From Candidatus Berkelbacteria bacterium (GTDB lineage: Bacteria; Patescibacteriota; UBA1384; UBA12157; JAENIV01), in assembly GCA_016844295.1 (NCBI GenBank), contig JAENIV010000035.1, positions 1 to 6,892 on the forward strand: 6,892 bases of DNA. The letters are read 5' to 3'. Below are positions 5,316-6,892 of the stretch, piece by piece. The first letter of the stretch is position 1; the number at the start of each line of letters is the position of its first letter. Made by a program: the position numbers and the translations under genes. The notes below the pieces were generated by a model, which saw only the letters and a list, made by a program, of their open reading frames with translations, did not search any database and was not told where the DNA came from.

Positions 5316-5324
5316 ATTATATCA
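5316..5324 (-). promoter_or_regulatory. Extended -10 promoter for mreB overlapping the murA stop
   Basis: TGATATAAT (5324-5316) is a perfect extended -10 box whose first three bases are the TGA stop codon of murA. No good -35 box is seen. RNA would start near 5309, about 19 nt upstream of the mreB ATG at 5290. Confidence 0.5.
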
Positions 5325-6572
5325 CATAACTCTTTTAATATCTGCCCCAATCTGCGATAATCGATCTTCAATTTTCTCGTATCCGCGATCGATAATTTCG
5401 GCATTTTCAATTATAGTTTCGCCGTTAGCAATTAGGCCAGCAATAATTAAAGTTGCCCCGGCTCTAATATCAAGGCTGTGAATATTGGCACCATGTAATT
5501 TAGTTGGGCCATAAATTTTGGCTTTGGATTTATCGAGAATCTCGATATTTGCCCCCATGGTTTTTAGTTCATTTAAGTATCCTAGGCGATTTTCGAATAT
5601 GTTTTCGCAAATTTCACTTGTCCCATGCGCTTGAGTGAGCAAAACCCCTAAAGGGGGATGAAGGTCGGTTGAAAGACCGGGGTATTCGGCGGTCGAAACA
5701 TCGAAAGATTGTAGTTTTGAAGATTTTTTAATATATAAAAAATTATCTCCTGTCTCAAAATTTACACCAATTTTTTTTAAAGCATTAAGAAAATTGTTTA
5801 AATAATGGATTGGACAATTATTAATTTTAATTTCTGAACCCGTGGCAGCGGCAAGACACGCGAAAGTTCCAGCCTCCAGACGGTCGGAAATAATCGAATG
5901 CTCAGTTGCTTTAAGTGTCGTATTACCCTCTACAACGAAAGTACGACCATCATGCTGGATATGCACACCAATTTTTTTTAAATAATCAGCTAGATCTAGA
6001 ATTTCAGGTTCAATAGCGCAATTATTTATAGTAATTTTTTTGTTGATCAAGGATGAAAATAATAAAAGGTTTTCTGTTCCCGCGACTGTAATTTTATCAA
6101 AACTTACCGTATCATTTTTTAATTTTTCATACGAGAATTCATATAAATTATCATGTTCAGATACATTACAGCCTAGTTGTTTTAAAGCATCAATGTGGCG
6201 ATCAATTGGTCTTTTGCCTATTTTATCACCACCAGGATGAGGGATTATTACTCTACCGTAACGCGCAAGTAAAGGACCGACTAAAACGACCGAAGCCCTA
6301 ATAGAAGAAATTAATTTAAAATTTAAGGATGCTTCTTGAATATTTGTTGTATCAATAGTGATTTTATGATTTTCTCGTTTAACTTTTATATTGAAACCTT
6401 TGATAATTTCTAACATGGTTTGAACGTCTAAAATATCAGGAATATTATTTAAAGTTGTAATTCCGTTAACCAAAAGAGATGCAGCAATCATTTTGATTGC
6501 AGAGTTTTTTGCTCCCGAAACATCAACTTCACCTGTGAGTGGTCTTCCGCCACGGATGATAAATTTTGAAAT
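5322..6572 (-). CDS. murA: UDP-N-acetylglucosamine 1-carboxyvinyltransferase MurA, probable AUU start
   Basis: MurA transfers enolpyruvate from PEP to UDP-GlcNAc in the cytoplasm, the first committed step of peptidoglycan synthesis. From ATT at 6572 the product is 416 aa, close to the usual 417-425. It begins SKFIIRGGRPLTGEVDVSGAKNS, matching the N-terminus of E. coli MurA, with Lys22 and Asn23 at the same positions as the E. coli substrate-binding pair. GGAG lies 5 nt upstream of the ATT. The only canonical in-frame start, ATG at 6491, would delete the K-N pair, and an in-frame TAA closes the frame just upstream. IRASVVLVGPLLARYG and the loop PHPGGDKIGKRP follow. The loop has Asp116 where most MurA have the catalytic Cys, as in Chlamydia and Mycobacterium. 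STDLHPPLG holds the expected Asp305-type residue, and LDIRAGA and IDRGYEKIEDRL hold the C-terminal arginines. It ends 31 bp before mreB and diverges from the PEGA-like gene. Confidence 0.93.
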   Translation of the reverse strand: MSKFIIRGGRPLTGEVDVSGAKNSAIKMIAASLLVNGITTLNNIPDILDVQTMLEIIKGFNIKVKRENHKITIDTTNIQEASLNFKLISSIRASVVLVGPLLARYGRVIIPHPGGDKIGKRPIDRHIDALKQLGCNVSEHDNLYEFSYEKLKNDTVSFDKITVAGTENLLLFSSLINKKITINNCAIEPEILDLADYLKKIGVHIQHDGRTFVVEGNTTLKATEHSIISDRLEAGTFACLAAATGSEIKINNCPIHYLNNFLNALKKIGVNFETGDNFLYIKKSSKLQSFDVSTAEYPGLSTDLHPPLGVLLTQAHGTSEICENIFENRLGYLNELKTMGANIEILDKSKAKIYGPTKLHGANIHSLDIRAGATLIIAGLIANGETIIENAEIIDRGYEKIEDRLSQIGADIKRVM

Positions 6573-6653
6573 ACGCTCTCCAATCTTGATTAGAATAGTG
6601 TTTTAATCTATTATAAAGTAAAATAAACGAGGAAGATACTAGGTAAGAAAATT
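6573..6653. promoter_or_regulatory. Divergent promoter region between murA and the PEGA-like gene
   Basis: On the plus strand TTGATT (6586-6591), 17 bp and TATTAT (6609-6614) point to a start near 6621 for the gene at 6654. On the minus strand TATAAT (6615-6610) points to a start near 6603 for murA, with a poor -35. The two -10 boxes overlap by 5 bp, so RNA polymerase could open the same bases in either direction. The murA leader would be about 31 nt and the plus-strand leader about 33 nt. Confidence 0.6.
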
Positions 6654-6892
6654 ATGACAAAAATTGAACGAATCCGCAAAAAAATACTCTCAATTATATT
6701 TTGGGGTTTTCTATTCGTTTCTTTTGTATTTTTCGCGACCCTAATCATTTTAAAAGCAAACGGATATCAGTTAAACTGGAATAATTGGAATATTATTGAA
6801 ACCGGTATGATTGTAATTGACGGTCAACCGAAAGATGTTGATATTAAAATGAACCAGAAATATTTTAAAAATCTTCCTGAACAATTTAGCAA
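6654..6892 (+). CDS. PEGA-like single-pass membrane protein, partial (3' end beyond window)
   Basis: An ATG at 6654 opens a frame of 79 complete codons to the window edge. It begins MTKIERIRKK, a strongly basic start, followed by a hydrophobic helix at about 11-34 (ILSIIFWGF... to ATLIIL), then ANGYQLNWNNWNIIETGMI, and VIDGQPKDVDIKMNQKY. The basic N-terminus places the C-terminal part outside. The pattern of a helix, an A-N-G-Y segment, then a T-G-x-I-x-I-D-x-x-P-K-D-x-x-I stretch resembles PEGA-domain membrane proteins I know from CPR genomes. The remainder of the protein is needed to confirm this. The ribosome site is weak (AGG about 10 nt upstream). It is transcribed away from murA from a promoter at 6586-6614. 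The gene is near certain; the family is moderate. Confidence 0.72.
   Translation, partial: MTKIERIRKKILSIIFWGFLFVSFVFFATLIILKANGYQLNWNNWNIIETGMIVIDGQPKDVDIKMNQKYFKNLPEQFS

Noticed and set aside
5322..6491. A 389-aa MurA starting at the first ATG
   Set aside because: It would remove the conserved N-terminus with the Lys-Asn substrate pair, which is encoded in frame just upstream.
1..6892. CRISPR arrays, tRNA or rRNA genes, transposase or integrase
   Set aside because: I saw no regularly spaced repeats, no cloverleaf-like segments with tRNA consensus, and no recombinase motifs in any frame.

Overview
The window holds eight supportable genes, most of which look like part of a small cell-envelope locus from an AT-rich bacterium. 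The right-hand two thirds (about 2000-6892, roughly 35-40% G+C in sampled lines) carries murA, mreB, a GT4 glycosyltransferase, a 53-aa membrane protein and a WecG/TagA-type glycosyltransferase. All are on the minus strand with short gaps. A partial gene for a PEGA-like membrane protein diverges from murA at the right edge. This gene set, the short intergenic gaps, the sparse Shine-Dalgarno use and the strong extended -10 boxes fit a Candidate Phyla Radiation (Patescibacteria)-type genome. That placement is an inference from gene content, not a phylogeny.

The left third (1 to about 2000) is different. It is richer in G+C (about 55-58% in sampled lines of the two larger genes), uses mostly G/C-ending codons, and is arranged as compact transcription units. 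A 58-aa two-helix membrane protein has its own promoter (TTGACC, 17 bp, TAGAAT) and is followed by an intrinsic terminator. Next comes a perfect-spacing promoter (TTGACT, 17 bp, TATAAT), a leader hairpin, a LemA-like membrane-anchored protein, and 3 bp further on a two-helix membrane protein with a large C-terminal domain that runs off the window. This organisation resembles a phage or mobile cassette. It could be an insertion or an assembly join lying between about 1936 and 2012.

Functionally, MurA makes the first committed peptidoglycan precursor, MreB organises wall growth, and the two glycosyltransferases probably build a surface polymer. The sequence details worth a second look are: a MurA that appears to start at AUU and carries Asp in place of the usual active-site Cys; an MreB with Lys-Lys in place of the usual Glu-Glu before its conserved Pro; a nearly leaderless tagA; a murA/PEGA divergent promoter whose two -10 boxes overlap; TGA stop codons embedded in extended -10 boxes; and a 150-nt structured spacer ahead of the 53-aa protein. 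I saw no tRNA, rRNA, CRISPR array or insertion sequence.
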